DNA of 64,000 nt from Planctomycetota bacterium (GTDB lineage Bacteria > Planctomycetota > UBA8108 > JACQVS01), in contig JANQLS010000103.1 in the NCBI GenBank assembly GCA_028280485.1, forward strand, positions 1 through 64,000, given 5' to 3'. Below, in pieces: positions 53,402 to 61,689 of this stretch. Both the position numbers and the translations under genes were made by a program. Below the pieces are notes generated by a model, which was not told where the DNA came from, made no database searches, and worked only from the letters and a program-made list of their open reading frames with translations. Within the stretch, counting starts at the first letter, position 1. Every line of letters begins with the position of its first letter.

Positions 53402-55114
53402 TCAGTCTACATACAAACTCGCATAATACCTCGCCGACAACTTTTCACCCGTCGAGCGTCGTAGCAACTCTTGCCAGTGGTAGAGATTTCCGGGGCCAAA
53501 GATTTCATCGATGAAGTACTTGCCGGTCTTCTTGTCTCCCCAAAAGCTTGTTTGGTGGGGATCACTGAAGCCCGCTTTTTTCGCCGCGTAGCACCATACT
53601 TGGCTGGCGAAGAGATCTCCTAACATATAGTTGTGATAATAAATGGGAGCACCCACGACGTGAATTTTTGCTCCATAGTCCGCGCCTGACATATCATCCG
53701 GGGGATTGAGGAGTTGGTATTTTTTCTTGAGATCCCACCAGAGTTTATTGAGGTCTTGCTCAGGATTTTTATACATTCCGCGCTCAAACCTCAACATCAC
53801 TTGAGTCCAACGACTGAAGATCAGCTTCTCAGCTCTCAGGGAGCTTCGTGCTGCTTTAGCATACGATTCGAACTCAGCTTCGGGGATACCGACTCCCTTC
53901 TTTAAAAAATCTCCGTTCTTAGTGAGTGCACCAAAGAGCATCGCCATACCTTCAGTCGTCAGAATATGGGAAGGCACGTGCAGGAGGAAAGGAGCATCAT
54001 CCGAGATGTATTTACAGTAAACTCCATGTCCGAGTTCATGGTGCATGGTGTCCATCCAATTTGCATTGGGTTTCACGTTACAAAGCACTCGAATGTCTTG
54101 ATCTCGGTCCACGCATGAACAGAAAGCATGGGGGCTCTTCCCTTCCTTCTCGTAGAGATCGCTCTTCTTTAAAATGTCTTCTACCGGCATGCCCATACTG
54201 ACGTAGTGAGCTTCTGAAATCTTGACGGGGTCTTTTCCTTGGTAGAGAGAATCCAGGTTGATTCCCCCGATATCGGGAGCTTCCTGAAAGAAAAGGTCTG
54301 CCGTGTGCCAGGGACGAAGCTCTTCTTTTTTAAGTGAGAATCTCTTCATCATATGTTCATCGATTTGATCTTTGAGACGCTGGAAGGGTTCTCGAGTTAA
54401 TTCATCGAGTTCATCAAAGATTTTGAAGAGTTCTTCTTCTTCGAGTTCTTGCATCGCTAATCGCATCGCGAAGAAGTTCTCATACCCCAATCCTTTGGCG
54501 AGTTCATTGCGAAGGAGAACGAGCTCTTTTAGATTCTCACTGACTTTCTTTCCCACGACCATATAGCCCGACCACGCCTTTTTCGCTAACTCGGTGTCGG
54601 TCGTTTCTTTTAGGATTTTCCTCACATCGTTTTCGGTCATCCTTTGGCCGTCGACGAGACTCCGGTGAGTGTTAAAGATCTTGTCGACGCTCGCCTTGAG
54701 TTCGATGATTTTTTGAGTGAGGTCAGGGTCAGCTTGTTTAGATAAAAAGCTGTGGTAAAGGACTTCTAACTCACGTTTGGCGATGTTCGAACTCAAGTGG
54801 TTGCGAGAACGAATGCCTTTCAATTGCTCGAAAGTCGTCTTGTTGCTGTGGAGTTCTGCGATGGCTTTATCAGCTTCTTGACGCCGGGCGTAGGCATCAT
54901 CGGTACCGGTGGTCGCGGCATCCCACCAAGCGTTACTGGCTTGGATCATCAAAGGTTTGTAGGCGGTGATGTAGGCAGATTTAAGGTTTTCGAACTGCGT
55001 TTCATCGGTGATTTTGAGAGGGCCTTGGCAAGAAATGAGACCCAAAGACAGGGCCAGGCAGAGGCTGCGGAGAGTCCACGCATAAAGGTTGGAGATGGAT
55101 TTAAATCTATTCAT
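53402..55114 (-). CDS. M2-family (ACE-like) zinc dipeptidase, lipoprotein
   Basis: The 570-residue zinc peptidase of MEROPS family M2 removes C-terminal dipeptides. The leader ends in a lipobox-like LGLISCQG (cysteine about 29), so it is probably lipid-anchored in the envelope. The zinc site is HELGH at 359-363 within MDTMHHELGHGVYC, with the third ligand Glu388 in LTTEGMAM, the spacing usual for M2. Length and the predominantly helical sequence agree with a single-domain bacterial ACE homologue. It probably supplies dipeptides from outside the cell. It is monocistronic and convergent with pair 3. Confidence 0.92.
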   Translation of the reverse strand: MNRFKSISNLYAWTLRSLCLALSLGLISCQGPLKITDETQFENLKSAYITAYKPLMIQASNAWWDAATTGTDDAYARRQEADKAIAELHSNKTTFEQLKGIRSRNHLSSNIAKRELEVLYHSFLSKQADPDLTQKIIELKASVDKIFNTHRSLVDGQRMTENDVRKILKETTDTELAKKAWSGYMVVGKKVSENLKELVLLRNELAKGLGYENFFAMRLAMQELEEEELFKIFDELDELTREPFQRLKDQIDEHMMKRFSLKKEELRPWHTADLFFQEAPDIGGINLDSLYQGKDPVKISEAHYVSMGMPVEDILKKSDLYEKEGKSPHAFCSCVDRDQDIRVLCNVKPNANWMDTMHHELGHGVYCKYISDDAPFLLHVPSHILTTEGMAMLFGALTKNGDFLKKGVGIPEAEFESYAKAARSSLRAEKLIFSRWTQVMLRFERGMYKNPEQDLNKLWWDLKKKYQLLNPPDDMSGADYGAKIHVVGAPIYYHNYMLGDLFASQVWCYAAKKAGFSDPHQTSFWGDKKTGKYFIDEIFGPGNLYHWQELLRRSTGEKLSARYYASLYVD

Positions 55115-55258
55115 CGCGGATTCACTCTTCTCTTTAACTTAGGGGGGCTTCCAATACGATTTCTTTTCGAATCGAAATCATAGGCTAAAGTCTCAGATCA
55201 TGCCAAGAAGATCTAAGTTGGGAGGTGAAAATGTTAGATGCTACGTCATCGAAATCCA

Positions 55259-55361
55259 CCCTCGCTAGCGCTTCGGGCTAGTTAAGAAATATCCTTTGAA
55301 GGTTCATTTTATCGCTTTTAACCGAGTTACTCCCTTAACTAGCCCGAAGCGCTAGCGAGGG
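55259..55361. repeat. Family A inverted repeat pair
   Basis: Arms 55259-55286 and 55334-55361 are perfect 28-base reverse complements (core CCCTCGCTAGCGCTTCGGGC) with a 47-base spacer. They lie in the divergent space between the M2 peptidase and pair 4; no gene is supported in 55115-55553. Confidence 0.88.
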
Positions 55362-55430
55362 GAGAATTCACCTAGAACGCACTAATTTTTTTGGGGTGTC
55401 ATTGTGCCATTCTAGCTGTTTCGCTTCGTA

Positions 55431-55454
55431 CGACTCGCGGAGCGAGCCTACTAC
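55431..55454 (+). repeat. Family B palindromic repeat
   Basis: CTCGC/GCGAG hairpin with tail CCTACTAC. Unlike three other copies it is not at a gene end; it lies about 100 bases before the start of pair 4. Confidence 0.65.
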
Positions 55455-55553
55455 TAGTTAAATCCTGAAATTATCTAAGGATTCTGATAGGATGGATAGC
55501 TTGTTGTGTTTATTGAAAAAGAGTTTCAATTAGAGTTTCAGAATGAGTCGCAA

Positions 55554-57908
55554 ATGATTCTTAGTAAACTGTTTTTTAAGTCTCTAATGATTGGCTTCGG
55601 GTTGATTCTCGGAGGATTCCTCCAAGCTGAAGAATTCCCTGATCAGGTGCATTTCAATCGAGATGTTCGTCCGATTCTTTCTGACAATTGTTTCACGTGT
55701 CACGGACCCGATGAAGGACAAAGAAAAGCCAAGCTTCGATTAGACATTGAAGCGGGGATTTCGGCTGCGTTGAAGAATAAAGTTATCGTCAAAGGGAAGG
55801 CTCTGAAGAGTGAACTTCTGAAGCGGATCTTGACGAGTGATCTCGATGAACGCATGCCCCCAAAGGAGACGGGGAAGAAGCTAAATAAGAAACAAATTGA
55901 AATTCTCAAGCGCTGGATCGATCAGGGAGCGAAATGGCAAGACCACTGGGCTTACATCGCACCACGAAAACCTCCAGTACCAGAAATTAAATCTCATCCA
56001 GAGATAAAAAATCCCATCGATAAGTTCCTTTACGTTAAAGCGAAGTCAAGGAAAGTCGCTTCCGCGAAATCGGCAGCTCCTCATACCTTAATTAGAAGGC
56101 TCAGTTTAGATTTGATCGGCCTTCCTCCTCAGGCTTCCGACGTCGACCGTTTTGTCAAAAAACCAACCGCTCAAGCTTATGAGGAACTCGTTGAAAAATT
56201 CCTCAGTTCTAAACACTACGGTGAGCGGATGGGAGTCCATTGGCTCGACCTCGTTCGCTATGCTGACTCGGTGGGCTATCACAAAGATTCGAACCGAAAT
56301 GTTTGGCTCTACCGCGACTACGTCATCGACGCCTTCAATGACAACCTACCTTTCGATCAATTCGTTAAAGAGCAACTCGCTGGTGATCTTCTCAAAGGGA
56401 ATAAATTTGAGGAGTACCGATGGAAAGTCGCCTCGGGCTTTAATCGCATGAACCAGACAACCAGCGAAGGTGGAGCCCAAGCAGGGGAATACTTAGCGAA
56501 GTATGGAGCGGATCGAGTACGAAACACTGCCGCTATCTTTTTAGGTTCGACCTTTGGTTGTAGTGAATGTCACGACCATAAGTTTGATCCCTTCACTCAA
56601 AAAGACTTCTACACCTTTCAAGCCTTCTTCGCTGATTTGAAAGAAAGAGGTGTGGGATTTCCTCGTGAATCTCATATACCGACTCGGCAACAGTTAGAAG
56701 AATGGCAAAAAGCGGAATCCGAGCTCATCGCATTGAAATCACAAGCGAATTTGAAAGATGCTCAAGTTGAAGTAGAGATCAAAAGCCTCGAAGAAAAAAT
56801 CAAACAACTGAGTGACTCTAAGAAATGGCCCCGTACGATCGTCACCGAAACGACTAAGCCTCGCACCATTCGTGTTTTAGCTCGAGGGAACTGGCTCGAT
56901 AAGACGGGGCCGGTAGTTCAGCCAGCCATTCCTGAGTTCTTAGGAAAGATAGAATCAAAAGATCGTTTGAACCGTCTCAATCTCGCCGAATGGATCGCCA
57001 GTCGAAAAAATCCGTTGACGGCTCGAGTGTTTGTGAACCGAGTCTGGAAACTTTTTATGGGAAAAGGGATTTCTCGCGTTTTGGATGATCTCGGTTCTCA
57101 GGGGGATTGGCCCAGCCATCCCGAGCTATTAGATTGGTTGGCGATGGAATTTATCGACAGTGGTTGGAACGTAAAGCATATCGTCAAGCTGATTGTAACT
57201 TCTAAAGCTTACCAACAAGGATCACATGTCACTGAAGAGCAAGTGAAGTTAGATCCTGAAAATCGTTTGTTCATGAGACAGAATCAGTTCCGCCTTACTG
57301 CCGAGTTTGTTCGGGATAATGCCCTTTCGATCAGTGGCTTGTTGTCTCCCAAGATGGGGGGGCGAAGTGTGAAGCCCTACCAGCCTGCCAACTATTGGTT
57401 TCGAATTTACAAAGACGCTCGCTACACGGTTGAAAAAGGTGAGAACCAGTATCGACGAGGGGTCTATACCTACTGGCGACGGAGCTTTTGGCATCCCAGC
57501 CTTCAGGCTTTCGATGCTCCAGCTCGAGAAGAATGTGTAGCAGAGCGACCTATTTCTAATACCCCTCAACAAGCCCTGGTTCTGTTGAATGATCCTACTT
57601 ACGTTGAAGCCGCGCGTGCCTTGGCGGTCAAAATGATCAAGGAAGGAGGCGCGAAAGCGGATCAACGTATCCATTGGGCCTTTAAGCGAGCCATGGCTCG
57701 ACAGGCCTCCAAACTCGAATTCGATCTCTTAATGAAATTACAAGCCGATCAGTTGAAGCGTTACCTGAGTGACGAGAAGGCAGCGAAAGCCTTTTTGAGT
57801 GTCGGGGATTTGAAAGTTCCTGAAGGAGTTGATCTCGCAAAAATCGCTTCCTGGACTTCAGTAGCTCGAGTCATCCTTAACCTTCACGAAACGATCACCA
57901 GGAGTTGA
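55554..57908 (+). CDS. PSCyt1-DUF1549-DUF1553 cytochrome protein (pair 4)
   Basis: Exported protein of 784 residues, the shortest of the four homologues because the central insert is reduced to a coiled-coil-like linker (about 380-425). Signal peptide about 1-25; cytochrome c-like domain with CFTCHGPD near 45; DUF1549 about 150-355 with CSECHDHKFDPF near 336; DUF1553 about 490-784, including RGVYTYWRRSFWHPSLQAFD and the ending LNLHETITRS. ATG 55554 begins the signal peptide; an in-frame GTG at 55506 would add 16 residues. The DUF1501 partner starts 6 bases after the stop. Confidence 0.9.
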   Translation: MILSKLFFKSLMIGFGLILGGFLQAEEFPDQVHFNRDVRPILSDNCFTCHGPDEGQRKAKLRLDIEAGISAALKNKVIVKGKALKSELLKRILTSDLDERMPPKETGKKLNKKQIEILKRWIDQGAKWQDHWAYIAPRKPPVPEIKSHPEIKNPIDKFLYVKAKSRKVASAKSAAPHTLIRRLSLDLIGLPPQASDVDRFVKKPTAQAYEELVEKFLSSKHYGERMGVHWLDLVRYADSVGYHKDSNRNVWLYRDYVIDAFNDNLPFDQFVKEQLAGDLLKGNKFEEYRWKVASGFNRMNQTTSEGGAQAGEYLAKYGADRVRNTAAIFLGSTFGCSECHDHKFDPFTQKDFYTFQAFFADLKERGVGFPRESHIPTRQQLEEWQKAESELIALKSQANLKDAQVEVEIKSLEEKIKQLSDSKKWPRTIVTETTKPRTIRVLARGNWLDKTGPVVQPAIPEFLGKIESKDRLNRLNLAEWIASRKNPLTARVFVNRVWKLFMGKGISRVLDDLGSQGDWPSHPELLDWLAMEFIDSGWNVKHIVKLIVTSKAYQQGSHVTEEQVKLDPENRLFMRQNQFRLTAEFVRDNALSISGLLSPKMGGRSVKPYQPANYWFRIYKDARYTVEKGENQYRRGVYTYWRRSFWHPSLQAFDAPAREECVAERPISNTPQQALVLLNDPTYVEAARALAVKMIKEGGAKADQRIHWAFKRAMARQASKLEFDLLMKLQADQLKRYLSDEKAAKAFLSVGDLKVPEGVDLAKIASWTSVARVILNLHETITRS

Positions 57909-57913
57909 GAACG

Positions 57914-59338
57914 ATGAACTACCAAAATAAAACCTCTTCTCCACTGATGAACTTCTCCAGTTCAAGACGAACGTTTTTAACGGGTACTGCCGGTAGTTTG
58001 GGATTGACGGCGTTAGCTTCGCTTCTGTCAAATCCTGAGGCGAGAGCTGAAGTTGAACTTCAATCCGGTTTGCATTTTCGTCCTAAGATTAAACGGGTGA
58101 TTTTTCTCTGTATGGCGGGGGGACCATCCCATTTAGAAACCTTCGATAACAAACCGAAGCTGAAAGAGCTCGACGGCAAGCCCATGCCGCAATCTTTCAC
58201 GAAGGGACAACCGATCGCGCAACTTCAAGGCAAGAAGCTTACTTGTCGCGGAGCAATGCATCCCTTCAGTCGACATGGCAAGTCGGGTCAAGAGATCTCG
58301 AGTGTCTTCCCGCACATGCAATCGATTGCCGATGATATCTGTATCTTGCGATCGATGAAGACCGAAGCGATCAATCACGACCCGGCTCATACGTTTATGA
58401 ATACGGGAACCACGATCAGTGGGCGCCCGGCAATGGGATCTTGGCTGCTTTACGGCTTAGGCAGTGAATGTCAGGATTTACCGGGGTTTATTGTGATGAC
58501 TTCGACGGGGGGTGGTCAAAATCAACCGATTGCGAGCCGGCAATGGCACAGTGGATTTTTACCAGGGCAACACCAGGGAGTTCATTTCAATTCTTCAGGA
58601 GATGCTGTTCTTTATGTGAAGAATCCGGCTGGAGTCACGAATAAGGATCAGCGCAGGATTATTGACTCCATTCAAGCGATCAATCATCAGAGGCAACAGG
58701 CTGTTCGAGATCCCGAAATCGCTACGCGTATCAGTCAGTACGAACTCGCGTTTAAAATGCAAATGAGTGTGCCTTCGTTAACTGATCTTTCCGATGAGAC
58801 GCAAGAAACGCTCGATATGTACGGTACAAAAGGAGCGGATGGAACTTTCGCCGGTAATTGTCTCTTAGCTCGCAGATTAGCCGAACGAGGCGTACGATTT
58901 ATTCAGCTTTATCATCGAGGTTGGGACCATCACGGTGATTTAGAAAAAGGCATCCTCAAAACGGCTAAGCATGTCGACCAGGGAACGACAGCGTTAATTA
59001 AAGATTTAAAGCGGCGGGGGATGCTCGATGATACTTTGGTCCTTTGGGGGGGAGAATTTGGGCGAACTCCCATGGCTCAGGGTTCAGGGCGGGACCATCA
59101 CATGAAGGGATTTTCGATGTGGATGGCGGGAGGTGGGGTCCGTGGCGGCATGACCTACGGTTCAACCGATGAGTTAGGTTACAACGCTCAAGAGAATATT
59201 GTTCACGTTCATGATCTGCACGCAACGATGTTGCACCTTTTAGGAATCGATCATAAAAAATTAACGTATAAGTATCGCGGTCGGGAGTTTAGATTAACGG
59301 ATGTGCATGGGCATGTAGTTAAAGATATTTTGAGTTAA
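57914..59338 (+). CDS. DUF1501 protein, Tat-like signal (pair 4)
   Basis: The 474-residue DUF1501 family protein has a Tat-type leader SSRRTFLTGTAGSLGLTAL (about 17-35). Family blocks: VIFLCMAGGPSHLETFDNKP, YHRGWDHHGDLEKG, WGGEFGRTPMAQ with GRDHHMKGFSMWMAGGGVRG, and HLLGIDHKKLTYKYRGREFR at the end. ATG 57914 has GGAG 9 bases upstream. A TTG at 57905 would overlap the cytochrome gene and is not needed. It is closest by motif to the pair 2 copy, so pairs 2 and 4 may be paralogues from one duplication. Confidence 0.9.
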   Translation: MNYQNKTSSPLMNFSSSRRTFLTGTAGSLGLTALASLLSNPEARAEVELQSGLHFRPKIKRVIFLCMAGGPSHLETFDNKPKLKELDGKPMPQSFTKGQPIAQLQGKKLTCRGAMHPFSRHGKSGQEISSVFPHMQSIADDICILRSMKTEAINHDPAHTFMNTGTTISGRPAMGSWLLYGLGSECQDLPGFIVMTSTGGGQNQPIASRQWHSGFLPGQHQGVHFNSSGDAVLYVKNPAGVTNKDQRRIIDSIQAINHQRQQAVRDPEIATRISQYELAFKMQMSVPSLTDLSDETQETLDMYGTKGADGTFAGNCLLARRLAERGVRFIQLYHRGWDHHGDLEKGILKTAKHVDQGTTALIKDLKRRGMLDDTLVLWGGEFGRTPMAQGSGRDHHMKGFSMWMAGGGVRGGMTYGSTDELGYNAQENIVHVHDLHATMLHLLGIDHKKLTYKYRGREFRLTDVHGHVVKDILS

Positions 59339-59382
59339 AAGCAACTATGGGCGTTGGACGAATCACATGGAAAAATTTTATT

Positions 59383-59845
59383 TTGCCCTTACAGGGCCGG
59401 GTGCATGAACACCTTAAATTCAGGGCGTCGTTCCGCAGCAAGCTGCTCCACTTTGCCCTGGGCTAGGCTATTACGGGCTTACAGCCCTTGGTTCGACTGA
59501 ATCCCATCACCTAATACAATATCATACGAAACTTCCCCTCGCTAGCGCTTCGAGATAGTTAACTCATGCAAGGTTGATCTACAATTTAACACGAAAAATA
59601 AAACAATCCCCTTATCTAAGCCGAACCTCTATTGAATACTAAAATATAGGCCAACTTCTTAACTAGCCCGAAGCGCTAGCGAGGGGATGATGGATATTAA
59701 TTACTTAATCCACATTAACCTACATACCGCCAAGGGCTGTAAGCCCGTCATAACCTAGCCCAGGGCAGAGCGAAGCGTCGCCCTGGGTTGTGAAATGTGA
59801 ATAGATGCCCAGCCCTGGAAGGGCGTAATAAATCTATAAAATTAA
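59383..59845. repeat. Nested repeat island: family C outside, family A inside
   Basis: A reverse family C copy (59383-59490) and a forward copy (59728-59845) form the outer inverted pair. Inside, family A arms at 59535-59562 (CCCCTCGCTAGCGCTTCG, then a diverged end) and 59659-59686 (TTAACTAGCCCGAAGCGCTA) form a second inverted pair. The forward C copy has all blocks: GGGCTGTAAGCCCG, CCCAGGGC...GCCCTGGG, and AGCCCTGGAAGGGCG. The whole 59339-59849 interval is repeat DNA without a gene. Confidence 0.75.
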
Positions 59846-59849
59846 AGGA

Positions 59850-60764
59850 TCACTTCACCCGAACAATAATCTCCCCGCGACCCATCGGTTGCCCGGGCTT
59901 CTTCGGTAAATGATCGCCTGAATAAAAACGGTGAGCTTGGCCTGCGATCACTTCGGGTTTTTCCTCTAAACAACCTTCTTGATCGAGCATGCGGTACAAC
60001 AACCGTAAAAAATTGGCGGTGAATAACCCGCCATCGTTGGTATGGGCGCCCGGCCAATCCGCTTCTGGATCGGCTTGAGCATCTTTATCGCCGATTAAAA
60101 TCGTTCCTCGAACCATACCCAAGCCGGGTAAGGTCGGTCGTCCTTTACCGATGTAAATCGTTCCGGCCAGCAAACCATACCCTGGAACTTTCCCGCATTC
60201 ACCTTTAACCGCCAATAAACCCCGCCGCATGTTAAATCCAGTTTCATCACCCGCATCACCTTCGATGATGATCTTGCCGCCGTTTTGACCGTATTTGTTG
60301 GAACCGGAGGGAGCTCCCGCTCGATCCCCAACTGAACCTTCAATTCGTATGCTCCCGCTAATCATACTGGCTCCCACGTGGCTCCCGGCATCGCCCTGAA
60401 CTAAAATTTCTCCACCCTTCATCTCCTGCCCTAAGAATCCGCCACCGTGCCCATGGACGACGAGCTGACCTGCTTCCATTTTCATTCCCAGGGTCTTGAA
60501 TCGGGGAGATCCGGGAATTTCAAGGACACCCTTTGAATCTAATTCTTCAATTTCAAAAAGTTCCTTTAAGGGGAGCCTTTCCCGACCCTGACGAATCAAA
60601 AGCTCTTGTACCTCTTTCGGGGTGAGCTTGCCGATTTCATCTGGCCGAAGCACATCCCCATCGATGATCCCTCCCCCTTGAAGGAAGGCATCCTTTGCGA
60701 TGAAGCGATAGCCGTTGAGGTTTTGGACTTCCGGTTGACTCATCGGATTACGATAAAACCTCAT
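59850..60764 (-). CDS. fhcC: Formyltransferase/hydrolase complex subunit C
   Basis: The 304-residue homologue of formylmethanofuran dehydrogenase subunit C belongs to the H4MPT-linked C1 pathway. It has a right-handed beta-helix built of GxGxG repeats such as GGEILVQGDAGSHVGASM, GGKIIIEGDAGDETGFNMRR and RGTILIGDKD, the fold also seen in the glutamate synthase alpha C-terminus. In the bacterial Fhc complex it supports hydrolysis of the formyl cofactor to formate. It is cytoplasmic. It overlaps the end of fhcD by 17 bases if the first ATG (60764) is used. An in-frame ATG at 60743 (MSQPEVQNLNGY) avoids the overlap and is also plausible. It is the last gene of the cluster fhcBADC. Confidence 0.92.
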   Translation of the reverse strand: MRFYRNPMSQPEVQNLNGYRFIAKDAFLQGGGIIDGDVLRPDEIGKLTPKEVQELLIRQGRERLPLKELFEIEELDSKGVLEIPGSPRFKTLGMKMEAGQLVVHGHGGGFLGQEMKGGEILVQGDAGSHVGASMISGSIRIEGSVGDRAGAPSGSNKYGQNGGKIIIEGDAGDETGFNMRRGLLAVKGECGKVPGYGLLAGTIYIGKGRPTLPGLGMVRGTILIGDKDAQADPEADWPGAHTNDGGLFTANFLRLLYRMLDQEGCLEEKPEVIAGQAHRFYSGDHLPKKPGQPMGRGEIIVRVK

Positions 60765-61689
60765 GCAGCTTAAAGTGAAACTTACCTAAGTTGCCGCCGT
60801 AGTTACCGGCTGAAATGCGAAGGATGTTTTCTGAACCCTCACCTTCACAAGCAGCGTGAATTCCCACTCTGCTAGCGTTCCTTACAGCTTCGTAGTTGAC
60901 GCCGTTGATGATGATTTCGTAAACGCATTGGGTTTCGGGATCACATTTCGTTTCAACGCGGCTTTTTAACGAAGGGCAAAAAGCATCATACGTCGATGCC
61001 TTTAAGCCTTCGTATTTCGACCCCACCTTACTACCGCTTCGGGCGATACCGCCGGGGAAGGGAGTGATGACTCCTGGAAGGTTTGAAATGGCTTCGACGG
61101 CACGCTCTGCGGCTAAGAGACCCGCTTGTGGGCATTTGCTTTGAATTAAGAAATTGCCTCCCGCGATACCTCTTCGAGCGTGAGTTTTGTCTTGTATGAC
61201 GAACTCGCCTTCCATGACGGGGATACGCCAGATGCGTTGTTCTTCAAAGGCTTTACTCTTTTGGTATCCGTCCCCGAAGAAACGAAGTTTTTCGCCGAGG
61301 GAGACTTCTTGGGGATCCGGTTCTGGGTCGTGCTCAGATTTTGAAATTTCCATGGAGCTACCGCCATCGAAAACCGCAGTCGTCGCACAGGTGAGAACAC
61401 ATTGACCGATGCGTTTGAGAATTGAGCCCTCTAATGAATCTTTAGTGAAACCAAAAAGTAAAATGGAAATACCGGGGCGTCCATCGGGTGTTTGATCTTC
61501 AGTAAGAGTGCTTTCGATTCCGGCCTCGACATCACAGGCGATGATCGAACTGGCGAAGCCCGTAGCTTCGCGCGCAGCAATAGTTGCCCAGTTAGGGTTA
61601 GCCGCCGTGATGATTAAGCGCACGTATCTCATACCGAAGGCTTCGGCAAAATCATCGTCGATGGGCGTACTGTGAACTTGCATGATCAA
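60748..61689 (-). CDS. fhcD: Formylmethanofuran:H4MPT formyltransferase subunit (Ftr homologue)
   Basis: The 313-residue cytoplasmic formyltransferase transfers the formyl group between H4MPT and the methanofuran analogue within the Fhc complex. The length and the blocks TPIDDDFAEAFGMRYVRLII (about 7-26), RRGIAGGNFLIQSKCPQAGL (about 170-189), PFPGGIARSGSKVGSKY and NYGGNLGKFHFKLHEVL fit the Ftr family closely. It overlaps fhcA by 4 bases (ATGA), so translation is coupled. Methylotrophs and many planctomycetes use this enzyme in formaldehyde oxidation; here the electron and carbon source is not shown by the sequence. Confidence 0.95.
   Translation of the reverse strand: MIMQVHSTPIDDDFAEAFGMRYVRLIITAANPNWATIAAREATGFASSIIACDVEAGIESTLTEDQTPDGRPGISILLFGFTKDSLEGSILKRIGQCVLTCATTAVFDGGSSMEISKSEHDPEPDPQEVSLGEKLRFFGDGYQKSKAFEEQRIWRIPVMEGEFVIQDKTHARRGIAGGNFLIQSKCPQAGLLAAERAVEAISNLPGVITPFPGGIARSGSKVGSKYEGLKASTYDAFCPSLKSRVETKCDPETQCVYEIIINGVNYEAVRNASRVGIHAACEGEGSENILRISAGNYGGNLGKFHFKLHEVLS

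Noticed and set aside
54797..55183. A 128-codon plus-strand frame opposite the M2 peptidase start
   Set aside because: It is antisense to well-supported peptidase and lipoprotein-signal coding sequence, with no start signal.
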